DNA from: Gilliamella sp. wkB308
Lineage (GTDB): Bacteria > Pseudomonadota > Gammaproteobacteria > Enterobacterales > Orbaceae
Reading direction: 5' to 3'
Length of the DNA: 64,000 nt
Assembly: GCF_001690185.1 (NCBI RefSeq)
Contig: NZ_LZGN01000007.1
Coordinates: forward strand, 62,001 to 126,000
Part shown: piece after piece, positions 48,939-59,181 of the stretch
How positions within the stretch are numbered: position 1 is the stretch's first letter
Layout: every line of letters starts with the position of its first letter
Program-made: the position numbers and the translations under genes
The notes under the pieces: generated by a model
Databases searched by the model: none
The model's input: only the letters and a program-made list of their open reading frames with translations
Told to the model about the DNA's origin: nothing

Positions 48939-51833
48939 ATGAATAAGATGAAAATTAAATTGATTATTTTTACTGCGTTAGGATTCATTATTTCCAACTC
49001 TTCTTGCGCAATGGATAATAAGCTTGTTCACCCGGTATTACTGGAAAAGGTTCAACAAAGTGAACGAGATAAACGTCAATATGAAGTTATTGAGTTACCA
49101 AACAAAATGCAGGTGTTACTGGTTTCTGATCCCAATGCAGTCAAATCGCTTGGCTCACTGGCGCTGCCTGTTGGTTCATTGCAAGATCCAAAATCACAGC
49201 AAGGTTTAGCGCATTATACTGAGCACATGGTACTTATGGGTTCAAAAAAGTATCCTAAACCAGCAAGTTTTTCTAAATTTTTAAGCCGTCATACCGGAAG
49301 TTATAACGCAAGTACTGCCGCGCATCGTACTGCATTTTATTTTGAAGTTGAAAATAGTGCTTTTGATAAAGCATTAGATTATTTAGCGGATGCCATTGCC
49401 GAGCCTATCTTAGATCCAAAATTTGCCGATAAAGAGCGCAATGCCGTTAATGCCGAATTGACCATGGCACGATCCAATGATGGTTTTAGAATTGAGCAAG
49501 TTAATGCAGAAACCATTAATCAAGAACATCCTGCATCACAATTTTCAGGTGGTAACTTAGAAACATTAAGTGATAAGCCAGACAGTAAATTGCAAGATGC
49601 GTTAGTCAATTTTCATCACGATTATTATTCTGCCAATATTATGGTCGGGGTTATTTACAGTAATCAATCGATTAATAAATTGGCAAAATTAGCCGAAGAT
49701 ACCTATGGAAAGATTCCCAATCGTCATACTATTGCGCCTAAAATTGATAAGCAGGCAATGACATCGGATTCATTAGGTAAACAAATTTATATGATACCTG
49801 CACAACCTAAAAAGTTGTTGTTATTACAGTTTCCCATTGAAAACAATTTAGCTAAATTTGCCGATAAAAGTGATGAATATATCACTTATTTAATTAGTAA
49901 CAGTAGCCAAAATACATTATCTGACCAACTTCAAAAACAAGGATTAATCGAGAGTATCTCTTCCTCGATTTCACCTAATCGATATGGCAATAGTGGTATT
50001 TTTAGTATTAATGTCAGTTTAACCGATGCAGGGCTTAGCCAGAAAGATAAAGTTATAGGCGCCATTTTTAATTATTTGCAGTTAATTCAAAAAGAAGGCG
50101 TAACCGATGCTTATTATGAGGAGTTTAAGAAAGTCTTAGATTTAGGATTTAAATATCAAGATATTGAACGGGATATGTCCTATGTTGAATGGTTATCGGA
50201 TCAGATGTTGTTATATCCAATTCAAAATATTCTTAATTCAGATTATATTGCAACGCATTTTGATAAGTCTGCAATTATCGCTCGACTAAAAAGTTTAACT
50301 GCCGATAATGCCCGAATTTGGACGATTTCACCGAATCAAACAACCAATAAAACCGCTTATTTTGTCGAAGCGCCTTACAAAATTGATAACATTACTAAAG
50401 AAGAAAAAGTAAATTGGACAGCGTTAGGTAAAGATTTTTCGTTTACTTTACCGGCGCTCAATCCTTATATCCCCGATGACTTTTCGATAGTAAAGCAAAG
50501 TGAAACTCCATTACCAGCCGTTGAGTTTAACAAACGGGGAAATCATATTCATTTAGCCAGTCAATATTTTAAACAAGACCCGAAAGCTGCCATAGTAGTT
50601 TCATTGCGCAATAACGAGGCATTTAATGATGTAAAATCGCAGGTTTCTTTTTATTTACTTGACTATATTGTCAGTCGAAATTTAGCGCAATTAGAATTTC
50701 AGGCAGGTGTCGCTGGAATGTCTTTGTCATGCTCGGGTGATAATGGTCTCATGATAACGGCGACAGGCTTTAATCAACATCTGCCGGATATGATAACTGC
50801 TATCCTAAGTAGCTATCGTAATGTTAATATTGATGAGCAAAGTTTAACATTAGCGAAATCCTGGTATCTCCAAAAACTTGATGCCGCTGATCATGCTAAT
50901 AGCTATTTATTATCGATGCAACCGGTTAAAGCTTTGTCCTTCATTCCTTACTTCGAACGCAATGATAAACGCCGAATAACAGCGGATATAAGTGTCAATG
51001 ATGTATTGACTTATCGTGATAAGTTACTGTCGAAATCTGTTCCGTATATGATCAGTTTAGGAAATATATCGAACGATAATTCACTCAAACTTTATCAGGA
51101 AATTCAAAAAACGTTGGATGCGAATATCGAGTTTGAACCAAAACCAACGATCAAAATAACATCGACACAGACGGCAAAAATTACGCAACATGCAACCTCA
51201 AGCGATAATGCTTTAATGATTGGATACGTTCCAGCTGATTATAATGAAATCGAGGGACAAGTTTTAAGTTATACGTTGACCAAAATGATTGAACCTTCTT
51301 TTTATGAGCAATTACGTAGTAACGAGCAGCTTGGCTATGCCGTGTTTACCATTCCGTTTTCTATAGGTGAATCGTCAGGATTAGGATTTTTAATTCAAAG
51401 TAATCAGTATGATCCTGATTATTTACTTAAACGTTATCAAAATTTTTATCCTAACATGTTAAGTAAATTGAAAGAATTATCCGATCAAGATGTTGAGCAA
51501 TATAAAAAAGGCGTGCTCAATGAATTGACAATGCCACCACAAACGTTGGATGAAGAATTAAATCTTTATCTGTCTGATTATCGTTTATCACGCTTTAAAT
51601 TTGATTCACGTGAGAAAAAAATCAATCAATTGAAGAAAATTACCCAGCAAGATTTAATTAACTTTTATACTCATTCTGTTATGGAACATAAAGGTTTAGT
51701 GCTAGCGTCGCAGGTATTAGGTAAACCATTAGACGGTTCAAAAGTACCGCAAGCTATTAGTGGTAATGAGTTGACGGATTTTGACAATGCTTCAAGTTTA
51801 CAACATACTTTATTAAATGAAATGAGTAAATAA
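48939..51833 (+). CDS. ptrA: Protease III (pitrilysin), periplasmic
   Basis: 964 residues, the pitrilysin length. Signal peptide (LIIFTALGFIISNSSCA, cleavage about residue 24). The inverted zinc motif HYTEHMVLMGS (HxxEH) is intact and the third ligand Glu lies in RNAVNAELTM. SGGNLETL and the C-terminal EQLGYAVFTIP are family features. It degrades small peptides and misfolded fragments. In E. coli ptrA lies between recC and recB; here it stands alone. TGGGAAAATTAT precedes the ATG. Confidence 0.95.
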   Translation: MNKMKIKLIIFTALGFIISNSSCAMDNKLVHPVLLEKVQQSERDKRQYEVIELPNKMQVLLVSDPNAVKSLGSLALPVGSLQDPKSQQGLAHYTEHMVLMGSKKYPKPASFSKFLSRHTGSYNASTAAHRTAFYFEVENSAFDKALDYLADAIAEPILDPKFADKERNAVNAELTMARSNDGFRIEQVNAETINQEHPASQFSGGNLETLSDKPDSKLQDALVNFHHDYYSANIMVGVIYSNQSINKLAKLAEDTYGKIPNRHTIAPKIDKQAMTSDSLGKQIYMIPAQPKKLLLLQFPIENNLAKFADKSDEYITYLISNSSQNTLSDQLQKQGLIESISSSISPNRYGNSGIFSINVSLTDAGLSQKDKVIGAIFNYLQLIQKEGVTDAYYEEFKKVLDLGFKYQDIERDMSYVEWLSDQMLLYPIQNILNSDYIATHFDKSAIIARLKSLTADNARIWTISPNQTTNKTAYFVEAPYKIDNITKEEKVNWTALGKDFSFTLPALNPYIPDDFSIVKQSETPLPAVEFNKRGNHIHLASQYFKQDPKAAIVVSLRNNEAFNDVKSQVSFYLLDYIVSRNLAQLEFQAGVAGMSLSCSGDNGLMITATGFNQHLPDMITAILSSYRNVNIDEQSLTLAKSWYLQKLDAADHANSYLLSMQPVKALSFIPYFERNDKRRITADISVNDVLTYRDKLLSKSVPYMISLGNISNDNSLKLYQEIQKTLDANIEFEPKPTIKITSTQTAKITQHATSSDNALMIGYVPADYNEIEGQVLSYTLTKMIEPSFYEQLRSNEQLGYAVFTIPFSIGESSGLGFLIQSNQYDPDYLLKRYQNFYPNMLSKLKELSDQDVEQYKKGVLNELTMPPQTLDEELNLYLSDYRLSRFKFDSREKKINQLKKITQQDLINFYTHSVMEHKGLVLASQVLGKPLDGSKVPQAISGNELTDFDNASSLQHTLLNEMSK

Positions 51834-51888
51834 ATTTGATGTGTATAAGGTTTATTAAAACGGATTATAGAATCATATAACTCAAATA

Positions 51889-51924
51889 AAAATAAGGTAA
51901 TTTTCACAAAAATTACCTTATTTT
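51889..51924. terminator. Strong bidirectional terminator after ptrA
   Basis: AAAATAAGGTAATTTT and AAAATTACCTTATTTT form a perfect 16-bp stem with a 4-nt loop and T runs on both sides. It separates ptrA from the convergent small gene. Confidence 0.88.
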
Positions 51925-51952
51925 TTATCCTAATTTCTAGATGAATTAAGTA

Positions 51953-52318
51953 TTAATGCAAATAATCAATAGTATTATCTTCATTATGATTGTCATTTGA
52001 ACCGGGTATCGCTCTGGATCGTTCAATTGGCACGTAACTACCACTTGGCGTTTCAACTTGGCATTCACTTAGATAGATTGAATATTTGGTGTTGGCATGC
52101 ATACTTTCACCTCGAAAATAACAGTGAACTGCACTAAATAAGTGGTTGCGACACAATATTGCAATAGCCAGCCAAACCACAAGAATAGCAATAGCAACCC
52201 ATTTCAAACGTCGCCAAAGAAATGACCAAAATCCTTGTTTACGAAAACGGCAATAAACAAAAATGAGTATAATAACGGCAACAAATCCCAACGCTTCAAA
52301 TAACCAAAATAGCCACAT
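51953..52318 (-). CDS. Small membrane protein, function unknown
   Basis: 121 residues. Two membrane segments (LFEALGFVAVIILIFVY and WVAIAILVVWLAIAIL) joined by a basic loop (RFRKQGFWSFLWRRLK), then a soluble tail with paired Cys (VHCYFRG and SECQVETPSG). Charge distribution puts the loop inside and the tail outside. I do not recognise the family. It lies 48 bp after lexA on the same strand, so it could be part of the SOS transcript. Confidence 0.65.
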   Translation of the reverse strand: MWLFWLFEALGFVAVIILIFVYCRFRKQGFWSFLWRRLKWVAIAILVVWLAIAILCRNHLFSAVHCYFRGESMHANTKYSIYLSECQVETPSGSYVPIERSRAIPGSNDNHNEDNTIDYLH

Positions 52319-52366
52319 ACCATTTTCTCCTGAATTAGCTATAATTTGTGACTATTTTATACTAAG

Positions 52367-52990
52367 TTATAACCATGATCCATTGCGAATAATCCCGACA
52401 GCAATGCCTTCAATAGCAAAATTTTGTTGTTCAAGATCAACCCGAATCGGAGAAAATTCACTATTTTCGGCAATCAAATGAACATATCGACCTTGGCGAG
52501 ATAAGCGTTTAACAGTCACTTCATCTTCAATGCGTGCCACAATAACTTGCCCATTTTTAACATCCTGAGTTTTGTGCACCGCTAGTAGATCACCATCTAA
52601 TATACCGATATCTTTCATTGACATTCCCTGTACACGTAATAAAAAATCGGCATTGGGTTTAAATAAACTGGGATCTACTTGATAATAACTTTCAATATGT
52701 TCTTGAGCAAGAATTGGTGAACCCGCTGCCACTTGACCAATAAGCGGTAGACCTTCCGCTTCATTTTTTTCATGATTTTCAAGTAACAGGCGAATACCTC
52801 TTGATGAGCCGGCAATCATTTCAATAGCGCCTTTTTTGGCTAGCGCTTTTAAATGCTCTTCTGCTGCATTAGCTGAACGAAAACCTAATATTTTAGCTAT
52901 TTCTGCTCGTGTAGGTGGCATTCCGGTAGTTTGAATATTATCTTTGATTAAATCATATATTTGCTGTTGGCGTTCAGTTAATGGTCTCAT
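52367..52990 (-). CDS. lexA: SOS repressor LexA
   Basis: 207 residues. [17 protein letters not shown], the winged [26 protein letters not shown], the self-cleavage Ala-Gly in GQVAAGSPI, the catalytic Ser in [13 protein letters not shown] and the catalytic Lys in EDEVTVKRL are intact. It represses DNA-damage genes and cleaves itself with RecA. Two SOS boxes lie directly upstream, so it is autoregulated. Confidence 0.97.
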   Translation of the reverse strand: MRPLTERQQQIYDLIKDNIQTTGMPPTRAEIAKILGFRSANAAEEHLKALAKKGAIEMIAGSSRGIRLLLENHEKNEAEGLPLIGQVAAGSPILAQEHIESYYQVDPSLFKPNADFLLRVQGMSMKDIGILDGDLLAVHKTQDVKNGQVIVARIEDEVTVKRLSRQGRYVHLIAENSEFSPIRVDLEQQNFAIEGIAVGIIRNGSWL

Positions 52991-52999
52991 TCGATTTTC

Positions 53000-53015
53000 C
53001 TGTTTATTTATACAG
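53000..53015. promoter_or_regulatory. SOS (LexA) box 1
   Basis: CTGT-TTATTTAT-ACAG matches the CTGT-N8-ACAG consensus exactly, ten bases before the lexA start codon. Confidence 0.85.
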
Positions 53016-53019
53016 ATAC

Positions 53020-53035
53020 ATGTGATTATATACAG
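53020..53035. promoter_or_regulatory. SOS (LexA) box 2
   Basis: ATGT-GATTATAT-ACAG has one mismatch to the consensus and sits 20 bp from box 1, the same side of the helix. Tandem boxes are also found before E. coli lexA. Confidence 0.72.
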
Positions 53036-53363
53036 CTACGTTAATAATGCCAACCCTTTCTTTCATTGATTTTTAGTTTATTTTTATTCAACAGGATTTT
53101 TATTGTATTTATTAATGTGAATGTTATCTGGCTTTTATTACAAAAAATTGAGCTTAAATCTTAACATGAGCATCAACATCAAATGATAATAGTTTACATA
53201 TATTCATAGTGTTAGCAAAAATGATAGCGCATTTAATTTTGTGTATTGGCGTGGACTGTTTTATGATGCGTTTTCCTTGTTTTGTTTCAGAGATTAAGGT
53301 TATATAATGAAGGTCAGTAGTATGATATACTATGCAAAATAGTTTTTTAATTGGAATTGTCTC

Positions 53364-53972
53364 ATGCCTTATGTTGTCGCACTTAGTGGTGGAATTGCCA
53401 GTGGTAAAAGTACCATTGCCCATCTATTTGCTGATTTTGGGGTTCCAATTATTGATGCTGATATTATTGCTCGCCAAATTGTAAAAAGTGGCACCTTAGC
53501 ATTTTCTCAAATTGTTAAACATTTTAGTCAAGAAATTGTCTTACCCGACGGTGAATTGGATCGTCGCCAATTAAGAGAAATTATTTTTAATAATGACCAT
53601 GAACGTCTTTGGTTGAACAGTTTATTACATCCAATTATACAGCAAGAAACCCAAGCTCAAATTGAAAAGCAAACTGCTGATTATGTCATTTGGGTGGTAC
53701 CATTACTTGTTGAAAATAATTTACATCATTTCGCTGATCGAGTATTAATGATAGATTTACCTGAATCATTGCAATTAGAACGTCTTATGAATCGTGATCA
53801 TATTGATGAGTCATTAGCCCGAAAAATGATATTTGCACAGGTTTGTTCTGACAAACGTTTGTCTTATGCTGATGATATTATTATTAACAACGATGATTTA
53901 GATTCATTAAAACAGCAAGTTTGTAGATTACATCAACAATATTTAAAAAATTCAAAAATTAAGAATGGATAA
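53364..53972 (+). CDS. coaE: Dephospho-CoA kinase
   Basis: 202 residues. P-loop SGGIASGKST, IIDADIIARQIVKSG, the DRRQLREIIFNN segment and VPLLVENNLHHFADRVLMID are the CoaE signature. It phosphorylates dephospho-CoA at the 3' position in the last step of CoA synthesis. zapD starts two bases after its stop; the coaE-zapD-yacG order is conserved in Gammaproteobacteria. Confidence 0.96.
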   Translation: MPYVVALSGGIASGKSTIAHLFADFGVPIIDADIIARQIVKSGTLAFSQIVKHFSQEIVLPDGELDRRQLREIIFNNDHERLWLNSLLHPIIQQETQAQIEKQTADYVIWVVPLLVENNLHHFADRVLMIDLPESLQLERLMNRDHIDESLARKMIFAQVCSDKRLSYADDIIINNDDLDSLKQQVCRLHQQYLKNSKIKNG

Positions 53973-53974
53973 GT

Positions 53975-54712
53975 ATGAATAATATTATTTTTGAACATCC
54001 TTTAAATGAAAAAATGCGTACTTGGTTACGATTAGAATTCTTATTAAAACAAATTAATACGCATTGTCATTTAAATGAAAATAATGCGCTGCTCTTTTTC
54101 CATGCCTTATCTGAACTTCTTGAGATAATAGAGCGCAGTGATGTCAGAGGCGAACTCATTAAAGAAATTGAATCACAAAAACAAAAACTGATTTCATGGA
54201 TGAATATTGATGGTGTTGATAAGGATCTAATCAGTGATTTAATCCTCCGATTTGATTCGTTTTTAGTCAAATTTAATGCAACTGCCCGTTTAGGACAGTC
54301 ATTAAAAGACGACCGTTTTATTACGTCAATAAGGCAACGTTTAACCATTCCCGGTGGATGTTGTAGTTTTGACCTGCCTTTCTTTTATTTATGGTTGAAA
54401 TTGTCTCAAGAAACACGAAATCTTCAGGTAAGAAATTGGCTGCAACAATTGTCTTTATTAGATGATGCATTATCTTCTTGTATGCAACTCATAAGACAGC
54501 TGGGTGAGTTTAAAAAATATCATTGTAGTAACAATTTTTTTCAAGAAACTAATGGAGAAATCAACTTAATCCGTGTTCGTGTTTCATTAGATAAAAATGT
54601 TTATCCTCAAGTATCTGGGCATATGTCACGATATAGTATCCGTTTTTTACCCCTTGAAACTTGTGAAAACACAACACATGATTCGATTGAATTTGAACTA
54701 GCTTGTTGCTAG
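53975..54712 (+). CDS. zapD: Cell division protein ZapD
   Basis: 245 residues. [21 protein letters not shown] at the N-terminus, [17 protein letters not shown] and the C-terminal [17 protein letters not shown] with YSIRFLP are family hallmarks. ZapD crosslinks FtsZ filaments at the Z ring in the cytosol. Lies between coaE and yacG in a tight operon. Confidence 0.95.
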   Translation: MNNIIFEHPLNEKMRTWLRLEFLLKQINTHCHLNENNALLFFHALSELLEIIERSDVRGELIKEIESQKQKLISWMNIDGVDKDLISDLILRFDSFLVKFNATARLGQSLKDDRFITSIRQRLTIPGGCCSFDLPFFYLWLKLSQETRNLQVRNWLQQLSLLDDALSSCMQLIRQLGEFKKYHCSNNFFQETNGEINLIRVRVSLDKNVYPQVSGHMSRYSIRFLPLETCENTTHDSIEFELACC

Positions 54713-54744
54713 TTATGGTAAAGCCTATTTTTGAAGAAACTGAA

Positions 54745-54963
54745 ATGAGTAATCAAACACACACTTTTGTAAATTGTCCGACTTGTCAAAAACAAGTTGA
54801 ATGGTCAGACGTTAGTCCTTATCGACCTTTTTGTAGTAAACGTTGCCAACTTATTGATCTTGGTGATTGGGCGACTGAAGAACACCGCATTGCTGATAAA
54901 GAGATAAGCGAACAAGATCGTTGGAGCGAAGATGATAAATTCAACTCTTCAGGTAATCAGTAA
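54745..54963 (+). CDS. yacG: DNA gyrase inhibitor YacG
   Basis: 72 residues from the ATG at 54745 ([20 protein letters not shown]). This start fits the known size of about 65; an ATG at 54715 would add ten residues. Four zinc Cys: CPTC and [17 protein letters not shown] follows as in E. coli. It binds GyrB and blocks DNA binding. The stop overlaps the tsaD start by one base (TAATG). Confidence 0.93.
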   Translation: MSNQTHTFVNCPTCQKQVEWSDVSPYRPFCSKRCQLIDLGDWATEEHRIADKEISEQDRWSEDDKFNSSGNQ

Positions 54964-55985
54964 TGAAAATTTTGGGTATTGAAACATCTTGCGATGAAAC
55001 AGGGGTGGCGATTTATGATGATCAACATGGATTGCTTGCTAATCAACTTTATTCACAAGTCAAGTTACATGCCGATTATGGTGGCGTGGTACCGGAACTT
55101 GCATCACGTGATCACATTCGTAAAACAGTACCACTGATTCAAGAGGCTTTAAAAGAAGCCAATTTAACTGCGCATGATATTGATGGCGTGGCTTATACGG
55201 CTGGGCCTGGACTAATTGGAGCATTAATGGTGGGCGCCTCGATTGGGCGATCACTCGCTTATGCGTGGAATGTACCTGCAATCGCTGTCAATCATATGGA
55301 AGGTCATTTACTTGCCCCTATGCTTGAAGATAATCCGCCAGAGTTTCCTTTTGTGGCTTTATTAGTTTCAGGGGGACACACTCAACTTTTTAGTGTGACT
55401 GGAGTAGGGGAATATCAGCTACTTGGTGAATCAATTGATGATGCAGCAGGTGAAGCATTTGATAAAACTGCTAAATTGCTAGGGATTGATTATCCTGGAG
55501 GAGCAAAACTATCAAAATTAGCTGAGCAGGGCTTATCTTCTCGATTTCATTTTCCTCGACCGATGACAGATAGACCGGGTTTTGATTTTAGTTTTTCCGG
55601 TCTTAAAACAGCCACAGCCAATACCATTCATCAGCATAGTCAAGATAATGCGATTGATGAACAAACCAAAGCCGATATTGCCCGTGCTTTCGAAGATGCA
55701 TTAGTTGATACCTTGGTCATCAAATCCCGACGAGCACTCGATCATACTGGATTTAACCGTTTAGTCATTGCTGGTGGTGTGAGTGCCAATAAGCCTTTGC
55801 GTGACAAATTAACACAGTTAATGCAACAGCGAAAAGGACAAGTTTTTTATCCTAGAGTAGCGTTTTGTACCGACAATGGTGCGATGATAGCTTATGCGGG
55901 TATGATTCACTTGCAATCTAAAGAAAGTAATAATTTGGCTATTGAGGTGAATCCCCGATGGGCGTTAAATATATCCAACAGTTAG
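54963..55985 (+). CDS. tsaD: tRNA N6-adenosine threonylcarbamoyltransferase TsaD
   Basis: 340 residues. [18 protein letters not shown], the metal motif HMEGH (HxxxH), [27 protein letters not shown] and [12 protein letters not shown] are intact. With TsaB, TsaC and TsaE it makes t6A37 in tRNAs that read ANN codons. It follows yacG with a one-base overlap; the usual E. coli neighbours (rpsU-dnaG) are not here. Its last bases form the left arm of a terminator. Confidence 0.97.
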   Translation: MKILGIETSCDETGVAIYDDQHGLLANQLYSQVKLHADYGGVVPELASRDHIRKTVPLIQEALKEANLTAHDIDGVAYTAGPGLIGALMVGASIGRSLAYAWNVPAIAVNHMEGHLLAPMLEDNPPEFPFVALLVSGGHTQLFSVTGVGEYQLLGESIDDAAGEAFDKTAKLLGIDYPGGAKLSKLAEQGLSSRFHFPRPMTDRPGFDFSFSGLKTATANTIHQHSQDNAIDEQTKADIARAFEDALVDTLVIKSRRALDHTGFNRLVIAGGVSANKPLRDKLTQLMQQRKGQVFYPRVAFCTDNGAMIAYAGMIHLQSKESNNLAIEVNPRWALNISNS

Positions 55986-55999
55986 TGTTGGATATATTT
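55967..55999. terminator. Terminator at the end of tsaD
   Basis: AAATATATCCAACA pairs perfectly with TGTTGGATATATTT (14 bp); the tsaD stop codon lies at the loop. Convergent with the DUF4282 gene and usable by both. Confidence 0.82.
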
Positions 56000-56023
56000 A
56001 GTCAGTTTAGTAAAAGAGCATGT

Positions 56024-56311
56024 TTAATTATCTGAATTAGACAATTTATTGGTGTTTTCAGATTGCATTGCAACCAATTTTTCTAAATTTCTATTGATAC
56101 TAAATGAGACACAGATTAATTCGAAGCAAATGCGGGTAGCAATAGCTCCGCTAATTAAACCGAACAATCCATAAAGAAAATTACCCTGAAAAATGTTGAA
56201 TAAACTACCCAGAACGACGCAAGCTAATGTTATCCAGTACAGAAAGGTTAATACACTTGGCATGATTAAACGATTAAAGAAAAGTAAATCTATAGGTTTA
56301 AAATCTTTCAT
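56024..56311 (-). CDS. DUF4282 membrane protein
   Basis: 95 residues from the ATG at 56309-56311, with GGGGAAAG just upstream; an in-frame TTG four codons earlier is rejected. KDFKPIDLLFFNRLIMPSVL is followed by two membrane segments (LYWITLACVVLGSLFNI and LYGLFGLISGAIATRI) and FELICVSFSINRNLEKL, the DUF4282 pattern. Function unknown. Divergent from ycaO. Confidence 0.85.
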   Translation of the reverse strand: MKDFKPIDLLFFNRLIMPSVLTFLYWITLACVVLGSLFNIFQGNFLYGLFGLISGAIATRICFELICVSFSINRNLEKLVAMQSENTNKLSNSDN

Positions 56312-56453
56312 ATCTTTCCCCAATATTGTTTGGTCAAATTTAGGTTACTAAAGTATATAAAAAGCTAAACTATAAGATGATTATCTAAAATAATCGTTGT
56401 ATATTAGAGTACATTTTTTAGAGGAAATCAATGCAATTAAAGATTAAACATTT

Positions 56454-58220
56454 ATGAAAACTTATATTACTGGCAAAGATGCCGCACTTGAAGATTCAAT
56501 CCACTATTTCCATCAACAATTAGCTCAGTATCAATTGGACGTCAAAGAGGCGTCTTGGCTTAATCCTGTTGCTAATGTCTGGTCAGTTCATATACAAAAT
56601 ACTCAATGTCCTTTATGCTTTGCTAATGGTAAAGGCGCAAGTAAAAAAGCCGCACTTGCCTCGGCTTTAGGTGAATATTTTGAACGGTTATCAACTAATT
56701 ATTTCTTTTCTGATTTTTATTTGGGAAAACAAGCAGCAACGGCTAATTTTGTTCACTACCCAACGGAAAAGTGGTTTGCAGTGCCTGAAGATAATAGTTT
56801 GCCAAAAGGTCTATTATCGGAAAAATTATTGCAATTTTATGATCCAGAACAAGAATTAAATGCAACCGATCTTATCGATTTACAGTCTAGTAATCGTGAA
56901 CGTGGTATTTGTGCTTTACCATTTGTTTCTCAAACAGATCAAACAATTGTTTATGTTCCGGTGAACTTAATTGCTAATTTATATGCTTCAAATGGTATGT
57001 CAGCCGGTAATACACGTAATGAAGCCAGAGTGCAAGGTTTATCTGAAATTTTTGAACGCTACGTTAAAAATAAAATTATTGCTGAAGCAATAAGTTTACC
57101 GACGATTCCTGAAGAAGTGATTCATCGCTATCCAAGCGTGTTAGCATCAATAGCATCACTCGAAAATGAAGGATTTCCACTTTATTGCTTTGATGCCTCT
57201 CTTGGCGGAAAATATCCAGTGATTTGTGTGGTTTTGTTTAATCCTCACAATGGCACTTGTTATGCTTCTTTTGGTGCTCACCCTAATTTTGGTGTTGCGC
57301 TGGAAAGAACGGTGACCGAACTATTACAAGGCAGAAGTTTAAAAGATCTTGATGTTTTCTCTCCACCAAGTTTTGATAATGATGAAATTGCAGATTTAAG
57401 CAATTTAGAAACCCATTTTATTGATTCAAGTGGTTTAATATCATGGGATTTATTTAAGCAACAAGCCGATTATGAATTTGTAGATTGGGATTTTTCGGGG
57501 ACAACGGAACAAGAATTTAATAATCTTATGGCAATTTTCCATGAACAAAATACGGAAGTGTTAATTATGGATTATGAGCACCTTGGTGTATATGCTTGCC
57601 GTATATTGGCGGTCGGCATGTCTGAGATTTATCCGCCTGAAGATCTTATCCTAGCCAATAACAATATGGCGATTCATCTTCGTGATCTTATTTTGTCACT
57701 ACCGGTAAAAAAATATTCTGCTGAACAATATCTTGCCATTATTGAACAGTTAGATGAAGAAGGATTAGATGATTTTGCACGAATTCGTGAACTGCTTGGT
57801 ATCGCTACAGGTAAAGATAACGCTTGGTTAACACTACGTGTTGGTGAGCTAAAAGCAATGCTGGCATTAGCCGCTAAAGATTTAGAACAAGCTAAGCTAT
57901 GGATTGATTGGACGATAGAAATGAATGAATCTATTTTGTCAGCTGAAAGAAATCATGATTATCGTTGTTTACAAACTTTGGTGAATTTTATTCTTCAACG
58001 TGGTGCAAGCCAATTCCGTGATTATCAAAAGGCCTTCAATAAAATGTATGGTCAAGCTTGTGTTGATAACATGTGGCAATATGCAATTGGCGAGAAATCA
58101 TTTTACGGTCTAAAAGACGCTTTAACGACCGCTGAATCAGCTGATGATGATGTTGAACAATTTGCCATGCATCAAAAATTATTAGCTGTGTATCAGAAAT
58201 TGCATCAAGCTATGCAATAA
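56454..58220 (+). CDS. ycaO: YcaO, ribosomal protein S12 methylthiolation accessory factor
   Basis: 588 residues, matching E. coli YcaO (586). ITGKDAALEDSI, EASWLNPVANVWSVHI, NGKGASKKAALASALGEYFE, SNGMSAGNTRNEARVQG with LSEIFERYVKN (ATP-binding residues), and HFIDSSGLISWDLFKQ are conserved. The C-terminal TPR-like extension is present. It assists RimO in beta-methylthiolation of S12 Asp88; in other systems YcaO folds make azolines, but no peptide substrate gene lies nearby. Confidence 0.95.
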   Translation: MKTYITGKDAALEDSIHYFHQQLAQYQLDVKEASWLNPVANVWSVHIQNTQCPLCFANGKGASKKAALASALGEYFERLSTNYFFSDFYLGKQAATANFVHYPTEKWFAVPEDNSLPKGLLSEKLLQFYDPEQELNATDLIDLQSSNRERGICALPFVSQTDQTIVYVPVNLIANLYASNGMSAGNTRNEARVQGLSEIFERYVKNKIIAEAISLPTIPEEVIHRYPSVLASIASLENEGFPLYCFDASLGGKYPVICVVLFNPHNGTCYASFGAHPNFGVALERTVTELLQGRSLKDLDVFSPPSFDNDEIADLSNLETHFIDSSGLISWDLFKQQADYEFVDWDFSGTTEQEFNNLMAIFHEQNTEVLIMDYEHLGVYACRILAVGMSEIYPPEDLILANNNMAIHLRDLILSLPVKKYSAEQYLAIIEQLDEEGLDDFARIRELLGIATGKDNAWLTLRVGELKAMLALAAKDLEQAKLWIDWTIEMNESILSAERNHDYRCLQTLVNFILQRGASQFRDYQKAFNKMYGQACVDNMWQYAIGEKSFYGLKDALTTAESADDDVEQFAMHQKLLAVYQKLHQAMQ

Positions 58221-58236
58221 AGTGCTATCAAGTTAA

Positions 58237-58274
58237 TTAATTCTTCCACCAAATTCAATTGGTGGAAGAATTAA
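58237..58274. terminator. Bidirectional terminator ycaO/shikimate dehydrogenase-like
   Basis: TTAATTCTTCCACCAA and TTGGTGGAAGAATTAA form a perfect 16-bp stem with a 6-nt loop between converging genes. Confidence 0.85.
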
Positions 58275-58277
58275 ACG

Positions 58278-59108
58278 TTAACCTTGTCGGGCAAAGTCGG
58301 CAGCTTGCTTAACCAGCGCTTCACTTGGCCTTACTCCCGTATATAAGTAAAATTGTTCAAGGGCTTGTAAAACTGCAACATCTGCGCCTGAAATGGTTAT
58401 TTTGTTTAATCGATTGGCATAACTCATCAAAGGTGTTTCAACCGGCATGGCAACTACATCAAACACAATATCGGCATGGCTAATCATGCTGTCTGGAAAA
58501 GCTAAATCATTTTCCTCATTCCCGCCCTGCATCCCGATAGGTGTGACATTAATTATCAATTTTGCTTGTTCGGGTGAAATTTCAGTTTCATCTTTTACCC
58601 AACGATAATTGTATCGTTTTGCTAACGCTTCGCCTTTTTCTTGATTACGTGCGGCAATAATTCCTTGGGTAAAACCGGCATCGAAAAAGGCGCCAACAAC
58701 GGCATTAGCCATACCACCACTGCCTTTTAATACAAATGGAGTGGTGTTATCAATATGATGTAAAGTAATCAGTTTTGCAACAGCGATATAGTCTGTGTTA
58801 TAGCCTTTCAAATAATAGTCAGTATTTACAATAGTATTCACTGAATGGATAGATTTAACTGATTCATCGAGTTCATCAAGAAATTCAATGCAGGCTTCTT
58901 TATAAGGCATAGAAATAGCACAGCCACGAATTGCCAACGCTTTAATGCCATATATTGCATCTTTTAAATTATTGGTCGTAAAAGCTTTATAAAGATAATT
59001 GAGATCGAGTTTCTCATATAAAAAGTTATGAAATCGAGTACCAAAATTGCTTGGTCTGGCAGCCAATGACATACAAACAATCGTATCTTTATTGATAATT
59101 CTTGCCAT
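58278..59108 (-). CDS. Shikimate dehydrogenase-like protein (HI0607/SdhL class)
   Basis: 276 residues. DTIVCMSLAARPSNFGTRFHN at the N-terminus, RGCAISMPYKEACIEFLDE, SVNTIVN, YNTDYIAVAKL, an NAD(P) fold (KGSGGMANAVVGAFFDAG) and FDVVAMPVETPLM follow Haemophilus HI0607. Family members keep the catalytic Lys and Asp (PYKE, NTDY) and reduce dehydroshikimate poorly, so the true role may differ from aroE. Stands alone, with no aromatic pathway neighbours. Confidence 0.88.
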   Translation of the reverse strand: MARIINKDTIVCMSLAARPSNFGTRFHNFLYEKLDLNYLYKAFTTNNLKDAIYGIKALAIRGCAISMPYKEACIEFLDELDESVKSIHSVNTIVNTDYYLKGYNTDYIAVAKLITLHHIDNTTPFVLKGSGGMANAVVGAFFDAGFTQGIIAARNQEKGEALAKRYNYRWVKDETEISPEQAKLIINVTPIGMQGGNEENDLAFPDSMISHADIVFDVVAMPVETPLMSYANRLNKITISGADVAVLQALEQFYLYTGVRPSEALVKQAADFARQG

Positions 59109-59181
59109 TTTTATAGTTCCTTGTGATCATATTCATCTATTTTTTAATTTTAACACTTTCTCGATTTAGACGTATTGAATT

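Larger units (their letters stand above)
52991..53363. promoter_or_regulatory. Divergent region lexA/coaE
   Basis: 373 bp. The lexA side carries two SOS boxes within 45 bp of the start. The remainder is AT-rich with no recognised gene; a minus-strand frame at 53154-53423 overlaps the start of coaE and lacks any family signature. Confidence 0.6.

Noticed and set aside
53154-53423. Minus-strand 89-codon frame before coaE
   Set aside because: Overlaps the coaE start, has no family signature and no ribosome-binding site worth naming.
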